DNA of 64,000 nucleotides from DATBLY01 sp963705545 (GTDB lineage: Bacteria > Actinomycetota > UBA4738 > HRBIN12), in contig CAVPJX010000001.1 in assembly GCA_963705545.1 (NCBI GenBank), positions 682,001 to 746,000 of the forward strand, read 5' to 3'. Both the position numbers and the translations under genes were made by a program. The notes beneath the pieces were generated by a model. It saw only the letters and a program-made list of their open reading frames with translations. It ran no database searches and was not told the origin of the DNA. Shown here piece by piece: positions 7,182 to 15,722 of the stretch. Positions within the stretch are counted from its first letter, which is position 1; every line of letters begins with the position of its first letter.

Positions 7182-8684
7182 TCACGTGGCGCTCCCGTTC
7201 GCACCGTCGAGCCGCAGGTATGGCTCGAGGCCCTGGAGCCCGCCCTCGCGCCCGAAGCCGGACTCCTTGTACCCGCCGAAGGGCGAGGACGGATCGAAGC
7301 GGTTGAACGTGTTGGCCCAGACCACGCCCGCGCGCATCCGCTCGGCCATCCAGAGGATCCGCGAGCCCTTCTCGGTCCAGATGCCGGCGGAGAGCCCGTA
7401 CGGCGTGTTGTTCGCCTTCTCGACCGCCTCGGCCGCCGTGCGGAACGTCAGGATCGACAGGACCGGCCCGAAGATCTCCTCCCGCGCGATCCGGTGCGAT
7501 TGCGAGACGCCCGTGAACAGCGTCGGCCGGAACCAGAACCCGCGCTCCGGCAGGACGCAGTCGGGCTGGTAGATCTCGGCGCCCTCCTCCACCCCGCTCG
7601 CCACCAGCTCCTCGATCTTCTCGAGCTGTGCGCGCGAGTTGATCGCGCCGACGTCGGTGTTCTTGTCCAGCGGATCGCCCACCCGGAGCGTCTGCAGGCG
7701 CGCCTTCAGCTTCTCGATCAGCGGCTCGAAGACGGGCTCCTGCACCAGCAGGCGCGAGCCCGCGCAGCAGACGTGGCCCTGGTTGAAGAAGATCCCGTTC
7801 ACGACGCCCTCGACGGCCTGGTCGAGCGGCGCGTCGTCGAAGACGATGTTGGCGGCCTTGCCGCCCAGCTCCAGCGTGAGGCGCTTGCCCGTCCCGGCCG
7901 TGGCGCGACGGATGAGCTTGCCGACCTCGGTCGAGCCCGTGAACGCGACCTTGTCCACCGGCGCCTCCACGAGCGCACGGCCGGTCTCGCCGGCGCCGGT
8001 CACGACGTTCACGACGCCCGGAGGCAGCTCGGCCTCCTGGATCACCTGGGCCAGCAGCAGCGCCGTGAGCGGGGTCGTCTCGGCCGGCTTCAGCACCGCG
8101 GTGTTCCCGGTGGCGAGCGCCGGGGCGAGCTTCCAGGCGGCCATCAGCATCGGGAAGTTCCACGGGATGATCTGCCCGGCCACGCCGAGGGGCGATGGGT
8201 CGCGGCCCGGGAACGCGTACCGAAGCTTGTCGGCCCACCCGGCGTAGTAGAAGAAGTGCGCGGCGGCGAGCGGCAGATCGACGTCGCGCGACTCCTTGAT
8301 CGGCTTGCCCCCGTTCATCGACTCCAGCACGGCGAACTCGCGGGAGCGCTCCTGGAGCTGGCGGGCGATCCGGTACAGGTACTTCGCCCGCTCCTTCCCC
8401 GAGAGCTCCCGCCACCGGTGCTCGTAGGCGTCTCGGGCGGCGTCGACGGCGATCGCCACGTCCTCGGGTCCCGCCTCGGCGACCTCGGCGAGCGTCTCCT
8501 CGGTGGCCGGGTCGATCGTGTCGAAGTGGCGCCCCGACTTCGGCTCGACGAACTCCCCGTCGATGAAGAGGCCGTAGCGCTCCTCCAGCCGGACGATCTC
8601 GGTCGACTCGGGCGCGGGCGCGTACTCCCAGGCCGGCCGCCCGGACGATGGGCGTTCGATCGCGTCGGTCGTTCCGTCGGTCAT
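7182..8684 (-). CDS. Aldehyde dehydrogenase, NAD(P)-dependent
   Basis: A complete 500-residue ALDH. Visible signatures are IIPWNFPMLMAAWKLAPAL, the coenzyme site LKPAETTPLTAL, FTGSTEVG, the general-base Glu in LELGGKAANIV, the catalytic Cys in FFNQGHVCCAGSR, EEIFGPVLS and NRFDPSSPFGGYKESGFGRE. It probably oxidises the acetaldehyde or other aldehyde released by the adjacent deoxyribose-phosphate aldolase. ATG 8684 lies four bases past the deoC stop. The shortened ALDH follows directly. Confidence 0.92.
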   Translation of the reverse strand: MTDGTTDAIERPSSGRPAWEYAPAPESTEIVRLEERYGLFIDGEFVEPKSGRHFDTIDPATEETLAEVAEAGPEDVAIAVDAARDAYEHRWRELSGKERAKYLYRIARQLQERSREFAVLESMNGGKPIKESRDVDLPLAAAHFFYYAGWADKLRYAFPGRDPSPLGVAGQIIPWNFPMLMAAWKLAPALATGNTAVLKPAETTPLTALLLAQVIQEAELPPGVVNVVTGAGETGRALVEAPVDKVAFTGSTEVGKLIRRATAGTGKRLTLELGGKAANIVFDDAPLDQAVEGVVNGIFFNQGHVCCAGSRLLVQEPVFEPLIEKLKARLQTLRVGDPLDKNTDVGAINSRAQLEKIEELVASGVEEGAEIYQPDCVLPERGFWFRPTLFTGVSQSHRIAREEIFGPVLSILTFRTAAEAVEKANNTPYGLSAGIWTEKGSRILWMAERMRAGVVWANTFNRFDPSSPFGGYKESGFGREGGLQGLEPYLRLDGANGSAT

Positions 8685-8688
8685 GCGC

Positions 8689-9639
8689 TCAGTCGATCGT
8701 GAAGTAGTCGGGACCCTGGTACCGCCCGGTCCGTTCCTTATCGATCTGCATCAACACGTCGTTCAGCAACGAGGACGCGCCGATCCGGAACCGCTCCGGC
8801 GTCAGCCAGGCGTCGCCGAGGGTCTCATGGACGAGGGTGAGGTACTGGATCGCCTGCTTCGCGGTCCGGACCCCGCCGGCGACCTTCACGCCGATCGCGA
8901 TCCCGGTCTGGCGGTGGAAGTCGCGCGCCGCCTCCAGCATGCAGAGCGCCACCGGCAGCGTGGCGTTCGTCCCGATCTTCCCGGTGGAGGTCTTGATGAA
9001 GTCGGCACCCGCGGCCATCGCGAGCATCGACGCCTGTCGCACGCGGTCGTAGCTGCCGAGCTCGCCGGTCTCCAGGATCACCTTGAGGTGGGCGGCCCCC
9101 GCGGCCTCGCGCGCCGCGACGAGCTCCTCGAACGCCGGGGCGTACCGACCGCCGAGGAACAGCGACCGGTTGAGGACGATGTCGACCTCGTCGGCTCCGA
9201 GCTCGACCACCTCGGCGATCTCACGGAGCCGGGCATCGAGCGGGCCGAGCCCGCTCGGGAACCCGCCCGCGACGCTCGCCACGTGGACGCCGGAGCCCGC
9301 GAGCTGTTCGGTCGCCACGGGGACGAGCTGCGGGTAGAGGCAGACGGCGGCCACCGAAGGGATCGAGGGGTCGGTCGGCTGGGGGCGGACCGCCTTCGCG
9401 CAGAGGGCCACGATCTTGCCCGTGGTGTCGGCGCCCTCGAGCGTCGTGAGATCCATCGACCGGATCGCCAGGTCGAGGGCCCAGAGCTTCGCGTCCTTCT
9501 TGATCGAGCGCTTCGCGAGCGACGCCGCGCGCTCCTCGAGGCCGACCGCGTCGACGGCCACGGTGTGGGCGACGAGGCGCGCCGCCTCGCGCGGCACGAT
9601 CGTCGGCGCGTGGCGTTCGATGGGCGCTGGCTGGGACAC
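8689..9639 (-). CDS. deoC: Deoxyribose-phosphate aldolase
   Basis: Cleaves 2-deoxyribose-5-phosphate to glyceraldehyde-3-phosphate and acetaldehyde, the last step of deoxynucleoside breakdown. The 316-residue class I aldolase has ELGADEVDIVLNRS, LKVILETGELGSYD, ADFIKTSTGKIG and the Schiff-base lysine in IGVKVAGGVRTA. Length and the N-terminal extension match the long actinobacterial form rather than the 260-residue E. coli type. GTG 9639 has a GAAGAGG upstream. It begins the operon deoC-ALDH-ALDH-half; the cytidine deaminase gene nearby is another salvage step. Confidence 0.94.
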   Translation of the reverse strand: MSQPAPIERHAPTIVPREAARLVAHTVAVDAVGLEERAASLAKRSIKKDAKLWALDLAIRSMDLTTLEGADTTGKIVALCAKAVRPQPTDPSIPSVAAVCLYPQLVPVATEQLAGSGVHVASVAGGFPSGLGPLDARLREIAEVVELGADEVDIVLNRSLFLGGRYAPAFEELVAAREAAGAAHLKVILETGELGSYDRVRQASMLAMAAGADFIKTSTGKIGTNATLPVALCMLEAARDFHRQTGIAIGVKVAGGVRTAKQAIQYLTLVHETLGDAWLTPERFRIGASSLLNDVLMQIDKERTGRYQGPDYFTID

Positions 9640-9702
9640 GTCGGCCTCTTCCCCGTCGGGCGTGCCATCGTAGCCCACCGGCGCGCCGGGACCCCTCGCC
9701 GG

Positions 9703-9708
9703 TATGCT
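9703..9708 (+). promoter_or_regulatory. Candidate -10 box of the cupredoxin gene
   Basis: TATGCT lies 33 bases upstream of ATG 9742 in the divergent gap with deoC. No convincing -35 hexamer is visible. Confidence 0.3.
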
Positions 9709-9741
9709 CTCGCGCCCGAACCGATGGGAGACCGAGCGGGG

Positions 9742-10110
9742 ATGCGGAGGATCGGCCTGGCGGTGACGGCCGTGTTGCTCGTGGGTGCCTGCGGCGGTTC
9801 TGCCGGCGACGCGGCGCCCTCGATCGCGCCCGACTGCGCCGACCTCGGCGAACGGGCGAGCTTCGCGATCGAGCTGGTGGACTACGCGTTCCATCCCGGG
9901 TGCGCGATCGTGTCCGCCGAGCAACCGTTCGAGCTCACGAACACCGGGGAGGCCGTCCACACCTTCACGATCGACGAGCAGCAGGTCGACATCGAGGTGG
10001 GCCCCGGCGACACGTACCGATCGGATGACGGGTTGAACGTCGAGCCCGGGACCTACCTGCTCAGGTGCATCCTGCACGAGCAGATGATCGGCACGATCGA
10101 GGTGCGGTAG
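9742..10110 (+). CDS. Cupredoxin-domain lipoprotein
   Basis: A 122-residue exported copper-site protein. Residues 1-17 are a signal peptide with a lipobox-like LLVGAC. The C-terminal cupredoxin fold keeps type-1 copper ligands: His in EAVHTFTID and the C-x2-H-x2-M cluster in LRCILHEQMIG, the amicyanin-type spacing. It probably carries electrons or copper outside the membrane; partner unknown. ATG 9742 is chosen over ATG 9724 because it puts the signal peptide at the N-terminus. It is a lone plus-strand gene between deoC (divergent) and era (convergent, 4-base gap). Confidence 0.75.
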   Translation: MRRIGLAVTAVLLVGACGGSAGDAAPSIAPDCADLGERASFAIELVDYAFHPGCAIVSAEQPFELTNTGEAVHTFTIDEQQVDIEVGPGDTYRSDDGLNVEPGTYLLRCILHEQMIGTIEVR

Positions 10111-10114
10111 CGGG

Positions 10115-10999
10115 TCAGAAGCCCAGGCGCTCCAGAGCCTTGGGGTCGCGCTGCCACTCCTTGACGACCTTGACCCGGAGATCGAGGAAGACCCTCGTAC
10201 CCAGCAGGCGCTCCATCTCCAGACGCGCGGCCGTCCCGATCGTCTTGAGGGTCTCACCGCCCTTGCCGATGACGATCCCCTTCTGGGAGTCGCGCTCGAC
10301 GACCAGGGTCGCATGCACGGTGGTCAGCGCCGGATCGTGCTCGAGCTCCTCGATCACGACGGCGATCGAATGCGGCACCTCCTGGCGGGTGACGTGGAGC
10401 GCCTGCTCGCGGACGAGCTCCGCGAGCTGCACCTCGAGCGGTTGGTCGGTGAGGTCGTCCGGCGGGTACAGCGGCGGCCCTTGCGGGAGGCGATCCAGGA
10501 TCAGGTCGCGGAGCAGGCCGATCCCCTTCCCGTCGCGCGCAGAGGTCGGGACGATCTCGTCGAAGGCACCGATCGACGCGGCGGCCTCCAGCTGCGGGAC
10601 CAGGGCGTGGTGGCCGAGGGCGTCCACCTTGTTGACCGCGCAGACCTTGACGCCCGCGACCGGTGCGACCTGTTGCTCGAAGACGTAGGCGTCCCCGCGC
10701 CCGACCCCGGCCACCGCGTCGACGACCTGGATCACGACGTCCACGCCCTCGACGGCGTCGCGCACGAGCGCGTTCGTCCGCGTGCCTAGCAGCGTCTTCG
10801 GCTTGTGGAACCCCGGCGTGTCGGTGAACACGATCTGCACGTCCTCGGCGTTCCAGATCGCCCGGATGTGACGGCGGGTGGTCTGGGGCTTGTCCGAGAC
10901 GATCGCCACCTTCCGGCCGACGAGGGCGTTGACGAGGGTCGACTTGCCGACGTTCGGCCGCCCGACGACGGCGACGATGCCCGAGCGGAACCCGCTCAT
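10115..10999 (-). CDS. era: GTPase Era
   Basis: Ribosome-assembly GTPase that binds 16S rRNA near its 3' end. The 294-residue protein has the G motifs GRPNVGKSTL (G1), TTR (G2), DTPGFH (G3) and NKVD (G4), and a C-terminal KH domain with GIVIGKGGETLKTIGT. ATG 10999 (MSGFRSGIVAVVGRPN) overlaps the TGA of cdd (ATGA). It is the last gene of the hrcA-to-era chain. Confidence 0.96.
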   Translation of the reverse strand: MSGFRSGIVAVVGRPNVGKSTLVNALVGRKVAIVSDKPQTTRRHIRAIWNAEDVQIVFTDTPGFHKPKTLLGTRTNALVRDAVEGVDVVIQVVDAVAGVGRGDAYVFEQQVAPVAGVKVCAVNKVDALGHHALVPQLEAAASIGAFDEIVPTSARDGKGIGLLRDLILDRLPQGPPLYPPDDLTDQPLEVQLAELVREQALHVTRQEVPHSIAVVIEELEHDPALTTVHATLVVERDSQKGIVIGKGGETLKTIGTAARLEMERLLGTRVFLDLRVKVVKEWQRDPKALERLGF

Positions 11000-11409
11000 C
11001 GCGGCAGGTCGTCGGGGCCGAACGCCTCCGGCAACAGGTCGTCGAGCGACCAGGTCTGCCGCTCCCCCGCCGGCGACTCGCAGATCACCGTGAGGCCGGG
11101 TCCGCCGAACTCGTACAGCACCTGCCGGCACCCGCCGCACGGCGGGGTGGGCGTCTCGCCGCTCCCGATCACCGCCACGGTCCGGATCCGCCGGCGCCCC
11201 GCGGCGACCGCGACGGCCACGGCGTTGCGCTCGGCGCAGACCGACATCGGGTAGCTCGCGTTCTCGATGTTCGGGGCGCTGAAGACCTCGCCGTCGTCGG
11301 TCTCGACGGCGGCGCCGACGAGGAAGTTCGAGTAGGGGGCGTACGCGCGCTCGCGGGCCGCGCGCGCGGCGACGACGAGCGCGTCCACGTCGGCGCGCGG
11401 CCCGCTCAC
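10996..11409 (-). CDS. cdd: Cytidine deaminase
   Basis: Deaminates cytidine and deoxycytidine to uridine forms for pyrimidine salvage. The 137-residue protein has the zinc-dependent signatures NIENASYPMSVCAERNAV (Cys ligand and catalytic Glu) and TPPCGGCRQVLYEF. GTG 11409 overlaps the TGA of the CBS-domain gene and its stop overlaps the era start, so it is coupled on both sides. The CBS-cdd-era order is common in actinobacteria and Firmicutes. Confidence 0.93.
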   Translation of the reverse strand: MSGPRADVDALVVAARAARERAYAPYSNFLVGAAVETDDGEVFSAPNIENASYPMSVCAERNAVAVAVAAGRRRIRTVAVIGSGETPTPPCGGCRQVLYEFGGPGLTVICESPAGERQTWSLDDLLPEAFGPDDLPR

Positions 11410-12689
11410 GCCGAGCTTCCCCGATCGTTCGCGCCGCCGTCGACCTGGACCGGCACCGCGTCGACCCGCGTGATCAGGACGGTCGCGATCCGCCGGCCCT
11501 GGATCTCCTCGGCTCTGAAGCGGAGCCCCTCGAACGTGATCTCCTCGCCCTGGCGCGGGATCCGCCCGAACAGCTCCAGGACGAGGCCGGCGACCGTGTC
11601 CCACTCCTCGTCGGGAAGCTGGGCTCCGAGGATCTCGTTCACGTCGTCGATCGAGGCCTTGCCCGACACGCGGTAGGCGCCGCCGTCGACCTGCACGATC
11701 TCCGGCTCCTCCTGGTCGTACTCGTCGGCGATCTCGCCCACGAGCTCCTCGAGCAGGTCTTCGAGCGAGACCAGGCCCGTCACCGATCCGTACTCGTCGG
11801 TCACGAGCGCCAGGTGGAACTTGTCGCGCTGCATCTCCCGTAGCAGGTCGGCGGCCTTCTTCGTCTCTGGAACGTAGATCTCCGGCCGGACGATCTCGGC
11901 GAGCGGCATGTCGGCGTGGCCCTGGTGCAGCGCCTTCAGCACGTCCTTCGCGAACACGATCCCGATGCAGTGGTCCAGGTCCTCGCGGTAGACGGGGATC
12001 CGCGAGAGCCCGTGCTCGAGCACCAGCGCCTGCACGTCGCGCAGCGTCTGGTCGTCCTCGATCGCGACGATGTCGGGCCGCGGCACCATCACCTCGCGCA
12101 CGATCGTGTCGCCGAACTCGAAGATCGAGTGGATCAGCTCCTTCTCGTCCTCCTCGATCGAGCCTTCCTCGCTGCCGACGACAGCCATCGACCGGATCTC
12201 CTCCTCCGAGACGAACGGCCCCTGCTTCAGGCCCTTGCCGGGCAGCAGGACGTTCGCCAGGCCGATCAGGACGTGCGTCGGCGCAGCGAGGAGCCTTCCC
12301 AGGAAGTAGACGAGCGGAGCGAGCGCCAGCGCGACCCGGTCGGAGTGCAGCACGCCGAACGTCTTGGACATCGCCTCCACGAGGACGAAGTACAGCAGCG
12401 TGAACACCAGGGCCGCGATCGTCACGCCCAGACTGCCGAACGACCGCTCCGCCAGGGCCGCGACGAGGATCGCCGAACCGTTCTGCACGATCAACACGCA
12501 CAGGTAGACGGAGTTCAGGTACCGGGGAGGATCGGTTTCCAGACGCACCAGCAGGGCGGCGTTGCGCCGGCCCTCCTCCTGGAACGCGAGCGCGCGCACG
12601 CGGGTCATGCGCGTCAGGGCGGCCTCGGCGAGCGCCAGCAGCGACCCGAGGACGACGAACACGACGACGAGTATCCAGAGCCAGGTCAC
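11406..12689 (-). CDS. CNNM/CorC-type membrane protein with CBS domains
   Basis: A 427-residue membrane protein of the hemolysin-related group, now linked to magnesium or other metal export. Residues 1-135 hold the CNNM transmembrane domain (four hydrophobic segments, beginning VTWLWILVVVFVVLGSLLAL); residues 185-310 hold two CBS motifs (MVPRPDIVAIEDDQ and LHLALVTDEYGSVTGLVSLEDL-like); the end is the CorC_HlyC domain (YRVSGKASIDDVNEIL). GTG 12689 overlaps the TGA of ybeY. Confidence 0.9.
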   Translation of the reverse strand: MTWLWILVVVFVVLGSLLALAEAALTRMTRVRALAFQEEGRRNAALLVRLETDPPRYLNSVYLCVLIVQNGSAILVAALAERSFGSLGVTIAALVFTLLYFVLVEAMSKTFGVLHSDRVALALAPLVYFLGRLLAAPTHVLIGLANVLLPGKGLKQGPFVSEEEIRSMAVVGSEEGSIEEDEKELIHSIFEFGDTIVREVMVPRPDIVAIEDDQTLRDVQALVLEHGLSRIPVYREDLDHCIGIVFAKDVLKALHQGHADMPLAEIVRPEIYVPETKKAADLLREMQRDKFHLALVTDEYGSVTGLVSLEDLLEELVGEIADEYDQEEPEIVQVDGGAYRVSGKASIDDVNEILGAQLPDEEWDTVAGLVLELFGRIPRQGEEITFEGLRFRAEEIQGRRIATVLITRVDAVPVQVDGGANDRGSSA

Positions 12690-13123
12690 GGCACCCGCAC
12701 CCCGCTGTAGCGCTCCTGCCGCGCCCACATCTCGGCGCGCTCGGCCTCCTCCTCGTGGTCGTACCCGAGGACGTGCAGGATCCCGTGGACCAGGAGCAGC
12801 CGGATCTCGGCCTCGGGGTCGTCGGGATGGTTACGGGCCGCCACGGCCGGCGCGATCACCACGTCGCCGAGCAGCCGCACGCCGTGGTCGCCCGCCTCGT
12901 CGAGCGGGAACGACAGCACGTCCGTCGGCCCCTCCTCGCCCATGAACCGGACGTGGAGATCGGCCATCTCTTCGTCCTCGACGAGGGACACCGAGAGCTC
13001 CGCCCGGTCGACGCCTTCGGCGACGAGGGTGTCCCGGGCCAGCGCGACCAGCGCGGCTTCGTCGATCGGCGCGACTTGCCGGTTCGAGATCAGGACGGCC
13101 GGATGGCCACCGTCGTCGGTCAC
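12686..13123 (-). CDS. ybeY: Endoribonuclease YbeY
   Basis: Metal-dependent rRNA maturation and quality-control RNase. The 145-residue protein carries the diagnostic zinc motif HGILHVLGYDHEEE and the upstream DVLSFPLDE. GTG 13123 overlaps the phoH stop. It follows phoH and precedes the CBS gene in the standard order. Confidence 0.94.
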   Translation of the reverse strand: MTDDGGHPAVLISNRQVAPIDEAALVALARDTLVAEGVDRAELSVSLVEDEEMADLHVRFMGEEGPTDVLSFPLDEAGDHGVRLLGDVVIAPAVAARNHPDDPEAEIRLLLVHGILHVLGYDHEEEAERAEMWARQERYSGVRVP

Positions 13124-14130
13124 GAGCCCTGTCCCTCGGCTCCGGAGCGCAGCTCGCCGTGGACCCGGTAGGCCTCGACGATGTCCTGAACGATCTTGTG
13201 GCGCACGACGTCGCGCGCGCCCAGGTGACAGAACGAGATCCCGTCGATGTCGGCGAGGATCTCCTCGATCGCGGCGAGCCCTGAGGTTTGGCCCGACGGG
13301 AGGTCCGTCTGCGTCGAGTCGCCGTTCACGACGGCCTTCGAGCCGAACCCCATGCGCGTGAGGAACATCTTCATCTGCTCGGGGGTCGTGTTCTGCGCCT
13401 CGTCGAGGATGATGAACGCGTCGTTCAGCGACCGCCCGCGCATGAAGGCGAGCGGCGCGACCTCGACCGTCCCCCGTTCCATCAGCCGGGAGAGCGTGTC
13501 CGCCCCCGTCATCTCGAACATCGCGTCGTAGAGGGGGCGCATGTACGGGTCGATCTTCTCGTACAGGGTCCCCGGCAGGTACCCGAGCCGCTCGCCCGCC
13601 TCGACCGCCGGACGCGTGAGGATGAGCCGGCTGACCTGGCGCTCCTGCAGCGCGCGCACCGCGGTCGCGACCGCCAGGTACGTCTTGCCCGTTCCGGCGG
13701 GGCCGATCGCGAACGTCACCGTCGAGGTTCGGATCGCATCGACGTAGCGCTTCTGGCCGATCGTCTGCGGCGTGATGCCCTTGCCCCGCCCGGTGAGCAG
13801 GCGGTCGCCGAGCACCTCGCTCGCGCGGATCGGTTCCTCGCCGCCGAGCTCGGAGCCCGTGCCCTTCACCATGTCGATCGCCTGACCGACGGATGCATCG
13901 GTGAGGTCGTGCCCGCGCTCGAGCAACGTGAGGAGCTCCTCGAAGATCCGGCCGGCCGCGTCGGCCTGATCGGGGGGGCCGGTGATCGTGATCTCGTTCC
14001 CGCGGACCAGGATCTCGGCGCCGAACGCCGACTCGATCAACTTCAGGAAGGCGTCGCGCTGCCCGAGGAGGGCCACCATCGGTTGGTGTCCCGGGACGAG
14101 GATCTTCACTTGGGTGGTGGCGTTCGCCAC
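13120..14130 (-). CDS. phoH: PhoH-family ATPase
   Basis: A 336-residue P-loop protein (PhoH/PhoL). Residues 20-110 form the N-terminal KH-like region; the Walker A is GPAGTGKTYLA, Walker B is FIILDEAQNTTPEQMKMFLTR and sensor-like GDSTQTDLP follows. It is thought to act on RNA, and its pairing with YbeY supports a role in rRNA processing. GTG 14130 is used; no clear Shine-Dalgarno is seen upstream, and 92 bases separate it from the HIT gene, so an extra promoter is possible. Confidence 0.94.
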   Translation of the reverse strand: MANATTQVKILVPGHQPMVALLGQRDAFLKLIESAFGAEILVRGNEITITGPPDQADAAGRIFEELLTLLERGHDLTDASVGQAIDMVKGTGSELGGEEPIRASEVLGDRLLTGRGKGITPQTIGQKRYVDAIRTSTVTFAIGPAGTGKTYLAVATAVRALQERQVSRLILTRPAVEAGERLGYLPGTLYEKIDPYMRPLYDAMFEMTGADTLSRLMERGTVEVAPLAFMRGRSLNDAFIILDEAQNTTPEQMKMFLTRMGFGSKAVVNGDSTQTDLPSGQTSGLAAIEEILADIDGISFCHLGARDVVRHKIVQDIVEAYRVHGELRSGAEGQGS

Positions 14131-14222
14131 GTATGCGCGTCTCGGGGCTGGGCCCCGTTCCCTCCTGCCCGATGAGAAGAACTATGCCGTCGCAGGGACG
14201 GCACGTTGGATTGTAGCGACTC

Positions 14223-14573
14223 TCACCCGGGTGGCCAGGCCATCGACCGGCCGCCCAGGAGGTGCAGGTGCAGGTGGAAGACCGATTGGCCGGCGTCCGG
14301 GCCAACGTTCGTCACGAGCCGGTAGCCGCTCGCGTCGATGCCTTCGGTCTTGGCCAGATGGTTCGCCGCCTGGAACATGTCGGCGAGGACGTCGCCGTGA
14401 CGATCCTCGATCGTCGCGATCGAGTCGATGTGCTCCTTCGGGATGACCAGCACGTGGACCGGCGCCTGCGGGTTGAGGTCGCGGAACGCGACCACGGTGT
14501 CCGAGGCGTGCAGGATGTCGGCCGGGATCTCGCGGGCGGCGATCCGGCAGAAGATGCAGCTGGTGTCGACCAT
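14223..14573 (-). CDS. HIT-family nucleotide hydrolase/transferase
   Basis: A 116-residue HIT protein with the histidine triad FHLHLHLLGGRSM and N-terminal CIFCRIAAREIPADI. Such proteins cleave nucleoside phosphoramidates such as AMP-lysine. ATG 14573. In related genomes an rsmE gene usually sits between dnaJ and this point; here there is none, only 35 bases. Confidence 0.92.
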   Translation of the reverse strand: MVDTSCIFCRIAAREIPADILHASDTVVAFRDLNPQAPVHVLVIPKEHIDSIATIEDRHGDVLADMFQAANHLAKTEGIDASGYRLVTNVGPDAGQSVFHLHLHLLGGRSMAWPPG

Positions 14574-14608
14574 CGGGCCCGAGCCTACCCCCTGTCAGGG
14601 GCCGTGGT

Positions 14609-15721
14609 TCAGTCAGCCGGTCGCCGGAGCTCCCCCTCGATCGGCTCGCGCCGCGATCTCCCGTTCCCGCGGAGGTCCGCGAATCGCTCGAAGAGCGTTC
14701 GCTCCTCCTTCGACAGGTGGGTCGGCGTCACCACGTGGATCGTCACGTACAGGTCGCCGCGGCCGCGCCGGTTCACGTTCGGGATCCCCTTGCCCTTCAG
14801 CCGGACGATCGTTCCCGACTCGGTGCCGGGCTCGACGTGGATCCGCTCCCGCTCGTCGAGGGCGTCGATCTCGATCTCTCCGCCGAGGACGACCGTCGTG
14901 AGGGGCACGTCGAGCACGGTGAACAGGTCCTGTCCTCGCCGGTCGAACGCGACCGAGGGCTCCACGTGGATCGCCACGTACAGATCGCCCGCGGGGCCGC
15001 CGCCCTTGCCCGCGTGCCCGGCCCCTGCGATCCGGAGCTCCATCCCATCGGCGACGCCCGCCGGGACGTCGACGGGGACCGTCGCCGGCTCGCGACGCCG
15101 GCCCTCGCCGCGGCAGGCCTCGCAGCGGTCCAGGATCTCCTGCCCTGAGCCGTCGCACGTCGAGCAGGGGGTAGAGGTCATGACCGCCCCGAAGATGCTG
15201 CGGCGCATCTGCTGCAGCTGCCCGGTCCCGCCGCACGTGCGGCAGGCGACCGGCGCGGTACCAGGCTCGGCGCCGTTGCCGAGGCAGCGGTCGCAGACGA
15301 CCGCCCGGTCGATCTGCAGCTCCTGATGCGAGCCGAACGCCGCCTCCGCGAACCCGAGCGACACCGAGGTCCGCAGATCCTCCCCGTGCCACACACGCGA
15401 ACGGCCGCGCGTGCGGCCGCCGCCGAACCCGCCGAACCCGCCCGCGCCGAAGAACAGGTCGAAGATGTCCTGCACGTCGGTGAACGGCGAGCCTTGCGGT
15501 CCCCCGGTGGCGCCGAACGCGTCGTAGCGCTGGCGCTTCTCCGGGTCCGAGAGGATCTCGTACGCGCCCGCCACCTCCTTGAACCGCTCCTCGGCCTCGA
15601 TCGAGCCGTTCACGTCCGGGTGGAGCTCGCGGGCGAGCCGCCGGTACGCGCGCTTGATCTCGTCCTCGGACGCGTCGCGCCCGACGCCGAGGATGTCGTA
15701 GAGGTCGCGGACGGCCGCCAC
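14609..15721 (-). CDS. dnaJ: Chaperone protein DnaJ
   Basis: Co-chaperone that stimulates the ATPase of DnaK and delivers clients. The 370-residue protein has a J domain with HPD (residues 34-36, LARELHPDV), a Gly/Phe-rich linker (FGAGGFGGFGGG), four zinc repeats (CDRCLGNG, CRTCGGTG, CSTCDGSG, CEACRGEG) and C-terminal substrate domains. GTG 15721 is one base past the hrcA stop, so it is under the same CIRCE control. It is of the DnaJ2 type paired with hrcA. Confidence 0.96.
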   Translation of the reverse strand: MAAVRDLYDILGVGRDASEDEIKRAYRRLARELHPDVNGSIEAEERFKEVAGAYEILSDPEKRQRYDAFGATGGPQGSPFTDVQDIFDLFFGAGGFGGFGGGRTRGRSRVWHGEDLRTSVSLGFAEAAFGSHQELQIDRAVVCDRCLGNGAEPGTAPVACRTCGGTGQLQQMRRSIFGAVMTSTPCSTCDGSGQEILDRCEACRGEGRRREPATVPVDVPAGVADGMELRIAGAGHAGKGGGPAGDLYVAIHVEPSVAFDRRGQDLFTVLDVPLTTVVLGGEIEIDALDERERIHVEPGTESGTIVRLKGKGIPNVNRRGRGDLYVTIHVVTPTHLSKEERTLFERFADLRGNGRSRREPIEGELRRPAD

Positions 15722-15722
15722 G

